Positions 8,299 to 15,620 are shown, counted from the first letter of the stretch. The stretch is DNA of 40,301 nt from Syntrophales bacterium (GCA_028712885.1 JAQTPK010000001.1:1-40301); one strand, 5' to 3'. Translations and numbers: made by a program. The notes: generated by a model from the sequence alone, not told the origin.

Positions 8299-8904
8299 TC
8301 ATTGAAAGTCACCGATGTCGCCTTTCCCCGCCCTGAGAACCAGCGGCACATCGTCCACGAGACTGATCACGCTCGATTTCTCCGAGACCAGGATTCCTCC
8401 GTCAATCACGAGATCCACCTGCTTCATTATTTTTTGGATCTCGGCGGGGTCGCTCAAAATCTCATCTTCCGCTATTTTGGCGCTGGTATTGATAATGGGG
8501 TTTCCGAGCTCCCTGACCAGCGTCGTGCAGATCAGGTTGTCCGGAACCCTTATCCCTACCGCCGTTCTTTTCTGCAGAAGGATTTTCGGGACCTCGCGGG
8601 AGGCCTCAAGGACGAACGTGTACGGTCCCGGCAGGTATCTCCTCAGGACCTTGTACGCGAAGTTTGATACGAGGGCATAATGGCTGATGTCTTTCAGGTC
8701 GGCGCATACGAAGCTCAGCGGCTTCTTTCTGCTCCGCCTTTTTATTTCATATATTTTTTCTATTCCCTTTTTGTTGAAAAGATCGCATCCGAGACCGTAA
8801 ACCGTATCCGTCGGATAGACGATAATGCCCCCTTCCCGCAGCATATCGACTGCTTTCCTAATAAGCCGCATCTGGGGATTGTCCCTGTTGATTGCGAGCA
8901 TCAT
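8299..8904 (-). CDS. YciO/TsaC/Sua5-family (YrdC domain) protein
   Basis: The YrdC fold binds ATP and dsRNA. TsaC/Sua5 members make threonylcarbamoyl-AMP for the t6A37 tRNA modification. Visible motifs are GGIIVYPTDTVYGLGCDL, KRRSRKKPLSFVCADL and GIRVPDN. In TsaC the tetrad Lys-Arg-Ser-Asn is completed by a STSAN-type loop. Here the loop reads INTSAKIAED, so the Asn position appears to be Lys. Single-domain length (about 200) and the sequence style favour YciO, whose own role is less clear. The start is one of three adjacent start codons (8901-8907) with no clear ribosome site. Confidence 0.88.
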   Translation of the reverse strand: MMLAINRDNPQMRLIRKAVDMLREGGIIVYPTDTVYGLGCDLFNKKGIEKIYEIKRRSRKKPLSFVCADLKDISHYALVSNFAYKVLRRYLPGPYTFVLEASREVPKILLQKRTAVGIRVPDNLICTTLVRELGNPIINTSAKIAEDEILSDPAEIQKIMKQVDLVIDGGILVSEKSSVISLVDDVPLVLRAGKGDIGDFQ

Positions 8905-8960
8905 CAACAGTGAAAAATATCAGAAATATCGGAAATAAGCAAGAAAAGGAGGGAAAATTC

Positions 8961-9060
8961 GTCCATTGCGTCATTGTGTCTATTGCGTCCATTGGGTCAT
9001 TGCTTGAGAATTTATATAGGAACGCAACGGACGCTATGGACGCGACAGACGCAATAGACG
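8961..9060. repeat. Inverted word array (GTCCATTGC-type, 8-9 nt)
   Basis: The left arm at 8961-9002 has GTCCATTGC, GTCATTGT, GTCTATTGC, GTCCATTGG and GTCATTG. The right arm at 9023-9060 has GGACGCTAT, GGACGCGAC and AGACGCAAT, an exact 9-nt period. It fills the gap between leuB and the YciO-like gene and ends at the leuB stop. Confidence 0.7.
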
Positions 9061-9061
9061 T

Positions 9062-10126
9062 TCAGCATTTTCGTATATATCCCGCCACCAGGTCTCCGAT
9101 TTCCCGCGTCCCGAGACCCATCCTGCCCGCATCCAGGCTCCGGATATCGTTCTGCAGCGCCTTCTTTACGGCCGCCAGGATTCTGGAAGCGGCTTTTTCC
9201 TCGCCCAGAAACTCAAGCAGCATCTGGGCGGAACAGATCGCGGCGAGCGGGTTTATCTTGTTCTGGCCGGTGTATTTGGGGGCGGACCCTCCGATCGGCT
9301 CGAAGAACCCCGTCACGCCGGGACGGATATTGCCGCCGGCGGCTATTCCCATGCCGCCCTGGATCATTGCGCCCAGGTCGGTAATGATATCGCCGAACAT
9401 ATTGTCCGTGACGATAACGTCGAAATATTCAGGATTTTTAATCATCCACATGCAGGTCGCGTCCACGTGGGCGTAGTCCGTCTGAATATCGGGGAATTCC
9501 CGGCCGACGTCGTAGAATACCCTTTCCCAGAGGTCGAACGCGTAGGTCAGGACGTTTGTCTTCCCGCAAAGTGTCAGCTTCTTCCTGCGGTTCCTTTTCC
9601 GGCAATATTCATAGGCGTAACGGACGCAGCGCTCGATACCCTTCCTGGTGTTGATCGATTCCTGGACGGCGATCTCGTCCGGGGTGCCTTTCTTCAGGAA
9701 GCCCCCGCTTCCGGTATAAAGCCCCTCCGTGTTTTCCCGGATGACGACAAAATCGATATCGTCCGGTCCCTTGTCCCTGAGCGGAGTATAGACGCCCGGG
9801 TAGAGGACGACCGGCCTCAGGTTGATATAGAGGTCGAGCGCGAAGCGAAGCTTCAGCAGGATACCCTGTTCGAGGATTCCCGGCTTGACTCCCGGGTGCC
9901 CGATTGCTCCCAGGAGGATCGCCTTCATCCCCTTCAGCTCCGAGAGCACCGAGTCGGGGACAAGCTCTCCGTTCCTGAGATACCGCTCCCCGCCCAGATC
10001 GTACTCGGCAAGGCGGACCTTCAATCCTCCAACCTCCGCCGCAGCCCGGAGCGCTTTGACGGCTTCCGCCGTGACCTCCGGGCCGGTGCCGTCACCGGGA
10101 ATAACGCCTATCTCGTATTCGCTCAT
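9062..10126 (-). CDS. leuB: 3-isopropylmalate dehydrogenase family (LeuB), probably beta-methylmalate active
   Basis: NAD-dependent oxidative decarboxylase of the isocitrate/isopropylmalate family, 354 residues. Visible are the N-terminal IGVIPGDGTGPEV, RFALDLYINLRPVVLYPGV (substrate Arg), FVVIRENTEGLYTG, GKTNVLTYAFDLWERVF and the metal-site TDNMFGDIITDLGAM, with FEPIGGSAPKYTG near the cofactor site. Directly behind cimA (19-bp gap, GAGGT ribosome site) it would oxidise beta-methylmalate to 2-oxobutyrate in the citramalate route to isoleucine. LeuB enzymes are known to do this as well as the leucine reaction. No leuA or leuCD is present in the window, so the isoleucine role is favoured but not proven. 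Confidence 0.9.
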   Translation of the reverse strand: MSEYEIGVIPGDGTGPEVTAEAVKALRAAAEVGGLKVRLAEYDLGGERYLRNGELVPDSVLSELKGMKAILLGAIGHPGVKPGILEQGILLKLRFALDLYINLRPVVLYPGVYTPLRDKGPDDIDFVVIRENTEGLYTGSGGFLKKGTPDEIAVQESINTRKGIERCVRYAYEYCRKRNRRKKLTLCGKTNVLTYAFDLWERVFYDVGREFPDIQTDYAHVDATCMWMIKNPEYFDVIVTDNMFGDIITDLGAMIQGGMGIAAGGNIRPGVTGFFEPIGGSAPKYTGQNKINPLAAICSAQMLLEFLGEEKAASRILAAVKKALQNDIRSLDAGRMGLGTREIGDLVAGYIRKC

Positions 10127-10145
10127 GTCCTTACCTCTCAGTGAT

Positions 10146-11750
10146 TTACCGCCTGCCGTTCGCCGAGTTTACTCGCGCGCCCGCGTCGGATTTGCTCAGT
10201 TTGTATTGTATGCTGTCTACCAGGGCCTGCCAGCTTGCCTCTATGATGCTGCCGGACACGCCGATCGTGCTCCAGACTTCGCCGGCGTCCCGAGACTCTA
10301 TCCAGACGCGAACCTTCGCCGCAGTCCCGTCTGTCCCCTCCAGAATGCTGACTTTGAAGTCCACGAGGTGCATCTCTTTAATCTGGGGATAAAAGGTTGT
10401 CAACGCCTTTCTCAGGGCGTTGTCCATGGCGTTGACGGGCCCGTTTCCCTCCGCTGCTGTGATCTCCTCTTCGCTTCCGACCGAGATCTTGATCATGGCC
10501 TGCGACAGGGACGGACCGCCCTGGCTCTTTTCGTTCACGACCCGGAGCGACTCCAGGCGGAACGGTTCCTTGAATTCTCCCGTCGTTTTCCTGATCAGCA
10601 CGGCCAGGGAGCCGTCGGCTGCTTCGAATGTATATCCCTCGTCCTCCAGTCTTTTTATCTCGGCGACGATTTTGCGGCTGGCGGGATCGCCGTTTTCGAG
10701 GGAGATCCCCAGCTCCTTCGCCTTGTATTCGATATTGCTCTTGCCGGAGAGGTCGGATACGAGGACCCGGCGATGGTTGCCGACCATTTCCGGGGCGATA
10801 TGCTCATAGGCGGCCGTGTTTTTCAGCACGGCATTGACGTGGACTCCGCCCTTGTGCGCGAATGCGCTCCGGCCCACGAACGGCCGGGAACTCAGGGGAG
10901 GGACATTAGCCGTGTCGCTGACGAAATGGGAAAGGTTAGTCAGCTGGCGGATCGATTCGTCCGGGAGACATCTCTTCTTCATTTTGAGCTGGAGATTGGC
11001 GATGATCGGCAGCAGATCGGCGTTGCCGCATCTCTCGCCGTAGCCGTTTATCGTCCCCTGCACCATCCGTACGCCCCGCCCCGCGGCGGCCAGAGTGTTG
11101 GCGACCGCCAGGCCGCCGTCGTTGTGTGCATGTATTCCGAGCATGTGCGGCGGGATGAGATCCAGCATGGACGCGACGATCAGGTCGACCTCGTGGGGAA
11201 GCGTCCCTCCGTTCGTGTCGCACAGGCAGATGAAATCGGCGCCCGAAGCAAGGGCGGCCTCGACGGTCTTGCGGGCGTAGCCGGGGTTGTTTTTGTAGCC
11301 GTCGAAGAAATGTTCGGCGTCATAGACGAGCTCCTTTCCTCTTTTCTTCAGGAAACGTACAGTGTCCCCGATAATGGCGAGGTTCTCCTCAAGGGACACT
11401 CCCAGGATCTCCCTTGCATGCAGGTCCCAGGTTTTCCCGAAAATCGCGACAGCGGGAGTGCCGGCCTGAAGCAGCGCCTCCAGGTTGGGACATTCTTCGG
11501 GGCGGGAATCGGCCTTGCGGGTGCTTCCGAAAGCGGTCAGCCGGGAGTTCCGGAATCGGTAGCCTCCCGCCATTTCGAAGAAGCGCATGTCCTTCGGGTT
11601 TGAGCCGGGCCAGCCCCCCTCGATGTAATGAAATCCGATATCGTCCAGTCTCTTTGCGATGCGGAGCTTTTCCTCCGCCGAGAAATTGACCTGTTCCCCC
11701 TGCGTCCCGTCCCGCAGCGTAGTATCGTAAACGATAATGTCGTTACCCAT
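10146..11750 (-). CDS. cimA: (R)-citramalate synthase
   Basis: Condenses pyruvate and acetyl-CoA to citramalate, the entry step of threonine-independent isoleucine synthesis. At 534 residues it has the CimA length. The HMGL-like barrel starts with VYDTTLRDGTQGEQVNFS (residues 7-24). HAHNDGGLAVANTLAA supplies the metal-binding His pair, and GTINGYGERCGNADL follows. After about residue 400 a LeuA-type regulatory domain follows. The long spacer and the EGGWPGSNPKD substrate loop favour CimA over LeuA. The ATG at 11750 has GGAGA upstream. It is preceded by an attenuator leader encoding an isoleucine-rich peptide, which independently points to isoleucine synthesis. Confidence 0.96.
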   Translation of the reverse strand: MGNDIIVYDTTLRDGTQGEQVNFSAEEKLRIAKRLDDIGFHYIEGGWPGSNPKDMRFFEMAGGYRFRNSRLTAFGSTRKADSRPEECPNLEALLQAGTPAVAIFGKTWDLHAREILGVSLEENLAIIGDTVRFLKKRGKELVYDAEHFFDGYKNNPGYARKTVEAALASGADFICLCDTNGGTLPHEVDLIVASMLDLIPPHMLGIHAHNDGGLAVANTLAAAGRGVRMVQGTINGYGERCGNADLLPIIANLQLKMKKRCLPDESIRQLTNLSHFVSDTANVPPLSSRPFVGRSAFAHKGGVHVNAVLKNTAAYEHIAPEMVGNHRRVLVSDLSGKSNIEYKAKELGISLENGDPASRKIVAEIKRLEDEGYTFEAADGSLAVLIRKTTGEFKEPFRLESLRVVNEKSQGGPSLSQAMIKISVGSEEEITAAEGNGPVNAMDNALRKALTTFYPQIKEMHLVDFKVSILEGTDGTAAKVRVWIESRDAGEVWSTIGVSGSIIEASWQALVDSIQYKLSKSDAGARVNSANGRR

Positions 11751-11770
11751 GTATTTCTCCGGTTCTTATT

Positions 11771-11855
11771 TCGTAAGGCGTAAATCGTGAGGCGCAAGGA
11801 GTATAAAGCCGGGCAGAACCCGACACCTTACGCTTCACTCCTTACGACTTACGTT
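11771..11855. repeat. Inverted 7-nt word array (GTAAGGC-type)
   Basis: The left arm at 11771-11803 has GTAAGGC, GTAAATC, GTGAGGC and GCAAGGA. The right arm at 11823-11855 is the complement (ACCTTACGCTTCACTCCTTA and so on). It sits inside the cimA leader, between the attenuator terminator and the cimA ribosome site. Confidence 0.75.
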
Positions 11856-11862
11856 CAGAAAC

Positions 11863-11897
11863 AAAAAACCGCTGCCGGTTGAGCCTGACAGCGGTTT
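11863..11897 (-). terminator. Attenuator terminator of the cimA-leuB leader
   Basis: On the minus strand AAACCGCTG pairs with CAGCGGTTT (9 bp, plus inner GG/CC), followed directly by a T6 tract. It lies 33 nt after the leader-peptide stop and about 110 nt before cimA. Its 5' arm overlaps the antiterminator segment at 11883-11894, so the two structures exclude each other. Confidence 0.85.
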
Positions 11898-11984
11898 CGG
11901 TTTCCTATTTTAAAAGTACTACGCCATCGTCAGGCAGGAATATGTGCCGCCTGAATAATTATGCTGCTGATAATGATGATGGCG
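11883..11984 (-). promoter_or_regulatory. Competing attenuator segments 1, 2 and 3
   Basis: Segment 1 (11974-11984, CGCCATCATCA on the minus strand) covers leader codons 5-9. It can pair with segment 2 (TGACGATGGCG): 7 bp, one mismatch, then 3 bp. Segment 2 (11924-11935, GCCTGACGATGG) can instead pair with segment 3 (11883-11894, CCGCTGTCAGGC): 7 contiguous bp plus a partly wobble extension. Segment 3 includes the 5' arm of the terminator. Segment 2 contains the leader stop codon. A ribosome stalled at isoleucine codons covers segment 1 and frees 2:3 (read-through). A ribosome at the stop covers segment 2 and allows termination. Confidence 0.8.
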
Positions 11985-11998
11985 AATCTGCTCTTCAT
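11930..11998 (-). CDS. Isoleucine-rich leader peptide of cimA-leuB
   Basis: A 22-codon frame: ATG, then KSRFA, four Ile codons in a row (7-10), SS, three Ile codons (13-15), QAAH, Ile20, PA, stop TGA. Eight of 22 residues are isoleucine. It begins about 33 nt after the predicted transcription start and ends inside segment 2 of the attenuator. The ribosome site is weak (no GGAGG seen). The function is to sense charged tRNA-Ile by ribosome stalling, as in the ilv and thr leaders of enterobacteria. The peptide itself is probably discarded. Confidence 0.85.
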   Translation of the reverse strand: MKSRFAIIIISSIIIQAAHIPA

Positions 11999-12037
11999 TT
12001 CGAACGGTTCTAACTGCCGAAATCTGATCTGGCATGC

Positions 12038-12066
12038 TTTATAGAATGATTTCCGCCCGTTGTCAA
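12038..12066 (-). promoter_or_regulatory. cimA-leuB promoter
   Basis: On the minus strand TTGACA (12061-12066, 6/6) - 17 nt - TATAAA (12038-12043, 5/6) forms a near-consensus sigma-70 promoter. Transcription would begin near 12031, giving a leader of about 280 nt that contains the peptide and the attenuator. Confidence 0.85.
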
Positions 12067-12162
12067 CAGAAATCGGTCTGCTTTCAATCCCGGAGCGAAA
12101 GCCCGCCGATCAGCCGCGCTTTGAGTCTTCCGAAGCACCGTCTGAATGCCTGCAGACATGAT

Positions 12163-12191
12163 TTGACGATCCGGACCGGAATGGATATATT
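12163..12191 (+). promoter_or_regulatory. Promoter for the small exported protein
   Basis: TTGACG (12163-12168, 5/6) - 17 nt - TATATT (12186-12191, 5/6), reading away from the cimA promoter. Transcription from about 12198 would include the 23-codon frame at 12222, the hairpin at 12299 and the gene at 12444. Confidence 0.7.
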
Positions 12192-12221
12192 CCGGCTTAA
12201 GAGACATCCGGGAGGAAATCC

Positions 12222-12293
12222 GTGAAAAAGCATCTTGATTCTCTCGAGGTCGCCAAGAAAGAAAGGTCGGGCTGGCTGGATGGGGGGGCATGA
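12222..12293 (+). CDS. Possible 23-residue upstream peptide
   Basis: A short GTG-started frame with a good ribosome site (GGGAGGAAATCC before GTG) about 24 nt after the predicted transcription start. The product begins VKKHLDSLEVAKKERSG and ends DGGA; charged, no membrane segment. I do not recognise it. It may be a real small protein, the remnant of a gene, or an upstream frame coupled to the hairpin that starts 5 nt after its stop. Support rests only on the promoter and ribosome site. Confidence 0.35.
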   Translation: MKKHLDSLEVAKKERSGWLDGGA

Positions 12294-12298
12294 ATAAA

Positions 12299-12351
12299 GT
12301 TCAGAGTTCAGTCATAACTGCCGGACCACAGGTCCGGGTTCAACTCTGAAC
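12299..12351. repeat. Two-tier inverted repeat
   Basis: The outer arms GTTCAGAGTT / AACTCTGAAC (12299-12308 and 12342-12351) enclose an inner hairpin CCGGACC-ACA-GGTCCGG (12321-12337). There is no T-tract, so it is not an obvious terminator. The GTTCAGA words resemble the window-wide word arrays. Confidence 0.7.
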
Positions 12352-12443
12352 ATTACACTCGAACTTAAAAATGTGATCAGGATACCAGAATAAAAATAGA
12401 AACAGTTGCATGAAGGAAAGGATATTTTTCAGGAGGCTTTCCC

Positions 12444-12752
12444 ATGAGGAAAAACGTTTTGACTGCGTTGGTTTTCGTGGTGATAATCGCGATGGCGGCG
12501 CCCGCGTCCGCGGGGACCTGCCCGCCGGAAACGATCGTTGCGGACGTTCTGGTGGTGAGGCCGCTGGGCCTGGCGACAATTGTGCTGGGAACGGCGGCTT
12601 TCATAGTTTCCCTTCCTTTTTCCCTTCCGAGCGGAAGCGTGGGAACAGTGGCCCGGGCGCTGGTGGCGGATCCCGCCAAGTATACATTCTCCAGACCCGT
12701 GGGGGATTTCAGCAAGGACTGGGAGCGGAAGAACATCGCCTGCGACGGCTAG
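12444..12752 (+). CDS. Small exported or membrane protein, uncharacterised
   Basis: A 102-residue protein. Residues 1-23 are a signal peptide (RKN, hydrophobic core, cut after APASA). A second hydrophobic stretch at about 41-60 (PLGLATIVLGTAAFIVSLPF) is followed by SLPSGSVGTVARALVADPAKYTFSRPVGD. Similar small proteins with a V-x-RPLG, LPF-x-LPSGS and A-KYTF-RPLG pattern are common in Proteobacteria, and no function is known to me. AGGAGG lies 9 nt before the ATG. Its own promoter is at 12163. It converges with the aldo/keto reductase relic. Confidence 0.85.
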   Translation: MRKNVLTALVFVVIIAMAAPASAGTCPPETIVADVLVVRPLGLATIVLGTAAFIVSLPFSLPSGSVGTVARALVADPAKYTFSRPVGDFSKDWERKNIACDG

Positions 12753-12762
12753 CAGACCTGCT

Positions 12763-13128
12763 TCAACCCAGGTCCGCCCTGTGCCTTTCAAAAAGGTCGT
12801 TGAGGCCTTGAGCATTTCCCGGATCGGAAGTCCGTATGGGCACCGCTCCTCGCATTCGCCGCTGTCCGTGCAGAGCTTCGTGCTTTCCATCGCGAGGCGG
12901 GCGAATTCCACAGATACGGCCGGCGACATCCGGGATGCAACGACCCTGTAGGCCATCGCCGGCGTGATCATCACCCCGGCGGGACAGGGCATGCAGTACT
13001 CGATGTAATCCGTTTTCAGCGCGCGGAGACTGTTTTCGAGCTGGACGATTGCGCCCTTCGCATCCCTCCGGATAGTCTTGGTGGCGATGACGATTTCCCG
13101 GCGCATTGCCGAAGCTGACGTATTTCAT
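12763..13128 (-). pseudogene. Aldo/keto reductase relic (internal deletions, frameshift)
   Basis: The start (13128) reads MKYVSFGN, the typical N-terminus of a ferredoxin-tailed aldo/keto reductase. It then jumps in another frame to REIVIATKTIRRDAKGA and QLENSLRALKTDYIE (around residue 100 of the family). It jumps again to YCMPCPAGV, with CTDSGECEERCPYGLPIREML from the C-terminal cysteine-rich tail. About 120 codons remain of an expected 330-390. The NADP-binding barrel is gone, so it cannot be active. It lies just after ppnP on the same strand. Confidence 0.8.
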
Positions 13129-13132
13129 GAAT

Positions 13133-13450
13133 TCATCCCTTTAGGAAACTGCAGCAGTAATCCGTGAGACCCTTTACCTTTAATTTGAACTTTGAGTTTC
13201 CCGCAACCTTGAAAGACTCTCCGCCCCGCACGGTCCTCCAGGCGTTTTCGCCGGGAAGGAGGACGTCGAGTTCGCCCGAGAAAATCTCCATCAGTTCCTG
13301 GTCGCCTGTGCCGAACTCATACTCGCCGGGCAGCATGATGCCCAGTGTTTTCCTTGAACCGTCTGCAAAAAGAACGGTCCGGCTCGTCACTCCGCCGTCA
13401 AAATAAACATTCGCCTTCTTCACTATCGCCACGTTCCGGAATTCCGGCAT
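13133..13450 (-). CDS. ppnP: Pyrimidine/purine nucleoside phosphorylase (PpnP)
   Basis: A 105-residue single cupin of the YaiE/DUF1255 family, which phosphorolyses several nucleosides to base and ribose-1-phosphate. Family signatures are [33 protein letters not shown] and [13 protein letters not shown], then [24 protein letters not shown] lies before the ATG at 13450. The neighbours do not indicate a pathway. Confidence 0.93.
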   Translation of the reverse strand: MPEFRNVAIVKKANVYFDGGVTSRTVLFADGSRKTLGIMLPGEYEFGTGDQELMEIFSGELDVLLPGENAWRTVRGGESFKVAGNSKFKLKVKGLTDYCCSFLKG

Positions 13451-13484
13451 CTCGCTGCCTCCTCATGTTTAATTACGATTTGTT

Positions 13485-14759
13485 TTAATCGGTGCAGCAC
13501 GGGCGATCTTTCTTCCACGCCTGCACGGTCTCCTGCAGCCATTCGTACATGCCTCTGACCACGTAGAATTTCGGGAAGAGCAGGTTGTCATCCGGGGAGA
13601 TCAGGCCGTCCTCAACGGCGCATCGCGCCAGGGAAGTGCCGGGATAGATCCGGATTCCGATGGTGATTTTGAGGCTGTCCAATCCCAGCGAATCGGCAAA
13701 AGCGAGGCTTTCTTCCGCCGTTTTTTCGGTTTCGCCGGGACCGCCCAGCATCAGGAAACCCATTCGTCTTATCCCGTGCTCCCTCAGGATATCTGAAGCC
13801 CTTCGGACCTGGGCGGAGCTGAATTTCTTGTTCATCCTGTGCAGAATATTTCCCGAGCCGCTCTCGAAACCGAGGCTGACCTCGCTGCATCCCGCGGAGG
13901 CCATCAGAGAGACGAGTTTCACGTCGGCTTCGCCAGGATAATATATGCACCTCCAGGATATCTTAAGCTTCCTGGCGATAATTCCGGAGCAGATCTCTCC
14001 CGCATATGAAGACGGAACGTTGAAAATATTGTCGACGAAATAAAAACGCCCGAAACCGGCGCCGCAATAACGGGATATCGAATCGATTACCGGGCCGGGG
14101 CTCCGCATTCGCAGCGCACAGCCCTCGATAACGGGAGTGGAGCAATAGCTGCAATCGAAAGGGCATCCGCGCCTGGTCTGAAAAGGCATGTAGATGTCTC
14201 TTCTGCCTGCTTCCGGAACGGACGACAATGCAGGATCCGGGAGCGGAAATGCGTCAAGGTCATCCTGGAATTCCCTCGGCCCCTGGAGGCCGCGGCCCCG
14301 CAGGAAGAGACCGGGCGTTCCGGAAAGATCCGCCCCGGCGGATATTTTTTCGATAAGCAGCGGGAATGCTTTTTCCCCTTCGCCCTGGATGCCCATATCC
14401 GCTTCCAGGTACTCGAGGGCGCTTTCCGGGAAGATGCTGTATCCCGCGCCGCCGAGGACCAGCGGCGCATCAGAGGCTTTCCGGATGTCATTCGCGATTT
14501 CCTTTACCCGGTCGAGGAGGAATTGAGGCGCCTCGATATTCTGGTCGTCGATGTTGCGGACGGAAACGCCGATTACGTCCGGGCGGAAATTCCCGATCTC
14601 GCGCCTGAGGACAGCCGAATTATTCTCCTGCGCCATGAGGTCGATCACTTTGATTTCATGGCCGGCGCCTCCTGCGGCCGCAGCAACGCAATTAAGCCCG
14701 AGCGGAAGGGGGGGGATATTGATCTGTTCGGTATTTGCGGATACCAGGAGAACCTTCAT
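13485..14759 (-). CDS. B12-binding-domain radical SAM protein
   Basis: About 424 residues. The N-terminal 140 or so residues are a cobalamin-binding-type Rossmann domain (PPLPLGLNCVAAAA, DVIGVSVRN, LVLGGAGYSIFPE), followed by MGIQGEGEKAFPLLI. The radical SAM core starts at TRRGCPFDCSYCS, with the C-x3-C-x2-C that binds the 4Fe-4S cluster. SLGFESGS and FLMLGGPGETEKT follow. The C-terminus ends in a CC pair (RPCCTD). The substrate is unknown; such proteins act in methylation, lipid or cofactor chemistry. The ATG at 14759 is used; a TTG at 14771 is possible. Neither has a strong ribosome site. Confidence 0.9.
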   Translation of the reverse strand: MKVLLVSANTEQINIPPLPLGLNCVAAAAGGAGHEIKVIDLMAQENNSAVLRREIGNFRPDVIGVSVRNIDDQNIEAPQFLLDRVKEIANDIRKASDAPLVLGGAGYSIFPESALEYLEADMGIQGEGEKAFPLLIEKISAGADLSGTPGLFLRGRGLQGPREFQDDLDAFPLPDPALSSVPEAGRRDIYMPFQTRRGCPFDCSYCSTPVIEGCALRMRSPGPVIDSISRYCGAGFGRFYFVDNIFNVPSSYAGEICSGIIARKLKISWRCIYYPGEADVKLVSLMASAGCSEVSLGFESGSGNILHRMNKKFSSAQVRRASDILREHGIRRMGFLMLGGPGETEKTAEESLAFADSLGLDSLKITIGIRIYPGTSLARCAVEDGLISPDDNLLFPKFYVVRGMYEWLQETVQAWKKDRPCCTD

Positions 14760-14810
14760 TTGCGATTTCAAGCGCCTGGCGAAGCCGAAAACTATCAGGC
14801 TGTCCTCAAC

Positions 14811-15251
14811 CTAACCATTGATGACAATGCCGTTCGCGATCACCGATACCCCGCCGACCAGAGTATCGCTCACGGGGCACCGCGCTTTGACGAACGACAC
14901 GAAATTTTCTATTTCCTCGCGCGATGCATCCGCAGAGATGTGCACTGTGTAACGGATCTCCTTAAATCCCGGACGCACGCCTTCCTTCCCCCGGAGGAAA
15001 CCGTCCGGGTCCAGATCCCCCTCGAGTTCGACCCGGAACTCGTGAAGGTCAATCTTCCGCGCCTTTGCGAAGAGCCTTGCCACGATGCACTGGCAGGCGC
15101 CCAGCGTACAGAGCAGCATTTCCACCGGGTTCATCCCTGTGTCGGTGCCGCGCAGAGTGGGGGGCTCGTCCATCAGGACCCGGAATCCCCGCGAAGTGTT
15201 TTCAACGGACAGCCCCTTTCCCAATTTTGACTCGGCCTTGAAAGTCTTCAT
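14811..15251 (-). CDS. OsmC family protein
   Basis: A 146-residue OsmC/Ohr-fold protein. The paired cysteines of the family are present: C53 in LLCTLGACQC and C125 in KARCPVSDTL. These form the peroxide-reducing thiol pair in OsmC/Ohr enzymes. Two extra cysteines (C48, C55) flank the first. NPVEMLLCTLGAC is the usual helix signature. The start codon overlaps the stop of the small membrane protein by 4 bp (ATGA), so the two are co-translated. It may reduce organic hydroperoxides, but the substrate cannot be read from sequence. Confidence 0.92.
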   Translation of the reverse strand: MKTFKAESKLGKGLSVENTSRGFRVLMDEPPTLRGTDTGMNPVEMLLCTLGACQCIVARLFAKARKIDLHEFRVELEGDLDPDGFLRGKEGVRPGFKEIRYTVHISADASREEIENFVSFVKARCPVSDTLVGGVSVIANGIVING

Positions 15252-15430
15252 TCACTGTCCTTTTTTTCGTTGTGGTCCTTTCGCATGAGCAGGATCCGGA
15301 CGGCGAATCCGATCAGCGTCAAAAGCGGCACACCGATCAATATGAGATTGCCGAGCGACAGGGACTGGCCCAGCACCAGGATGCACAGCAGAACAATCCC
15401 TCCCACGAAATACCACAGGTTTCCGGACAT
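15248..15430 (-). CDS. Small two-helix membrane protein
   Basis: 60 residues: MSGNLWYFVGG, a first hydrophobic helix (about 6-24), a GNLILIGVPLLTLIGFAVRI second helix (about 27-47), and a charged tail RKDHNEKKDSE. I chose the ATG at 15430 because AGGAG lies 9 nt upstream; a longer frame begins at 15607 but has no support. It overlaps osmC by 4 bp. I do not recognise a family. It may anchor or partner the OsmC protein. Confidence 0.75.
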   Translation of the reverse strand: MSGNLWYFVGGIVLLCILVLGQSLSLGNLILIGVPLLTLIGFAVRILLMRKDHNEKKDSE

Positions 15431-15620
15431 ATCCCCGCTTCTCCTTTTTTGTTTCATTTCTATCAGATCGGTTTTCTGCTGGCAAGTACCGGAAAGCAGG
15501 AAAGCGGGAACTAAATGCAGGAGACCTCCCGCCCAGTTCGATTCTTGAATTCCGGGCCGGTATTGCGAAAACAGGCCGGATAATATATACGCTACTTCAG
15601 ATCTCATTCGGGGGTGGGTA

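Noticed and set aside
11750-12066. T-box riboswitch upstream of cimA
   Set aside because: No T-box sequence (UGGNACC-like bulge) or specifier-loop stem is visible; the Ile-rich peptide with competing hairpins explains the terminator.
12010-12291. 93-codon frame on the minus strand upstream of cimA
   Set aside because: It covers two good promoters, has no ribosome site and no family-like sequence; treated as a chance frame.
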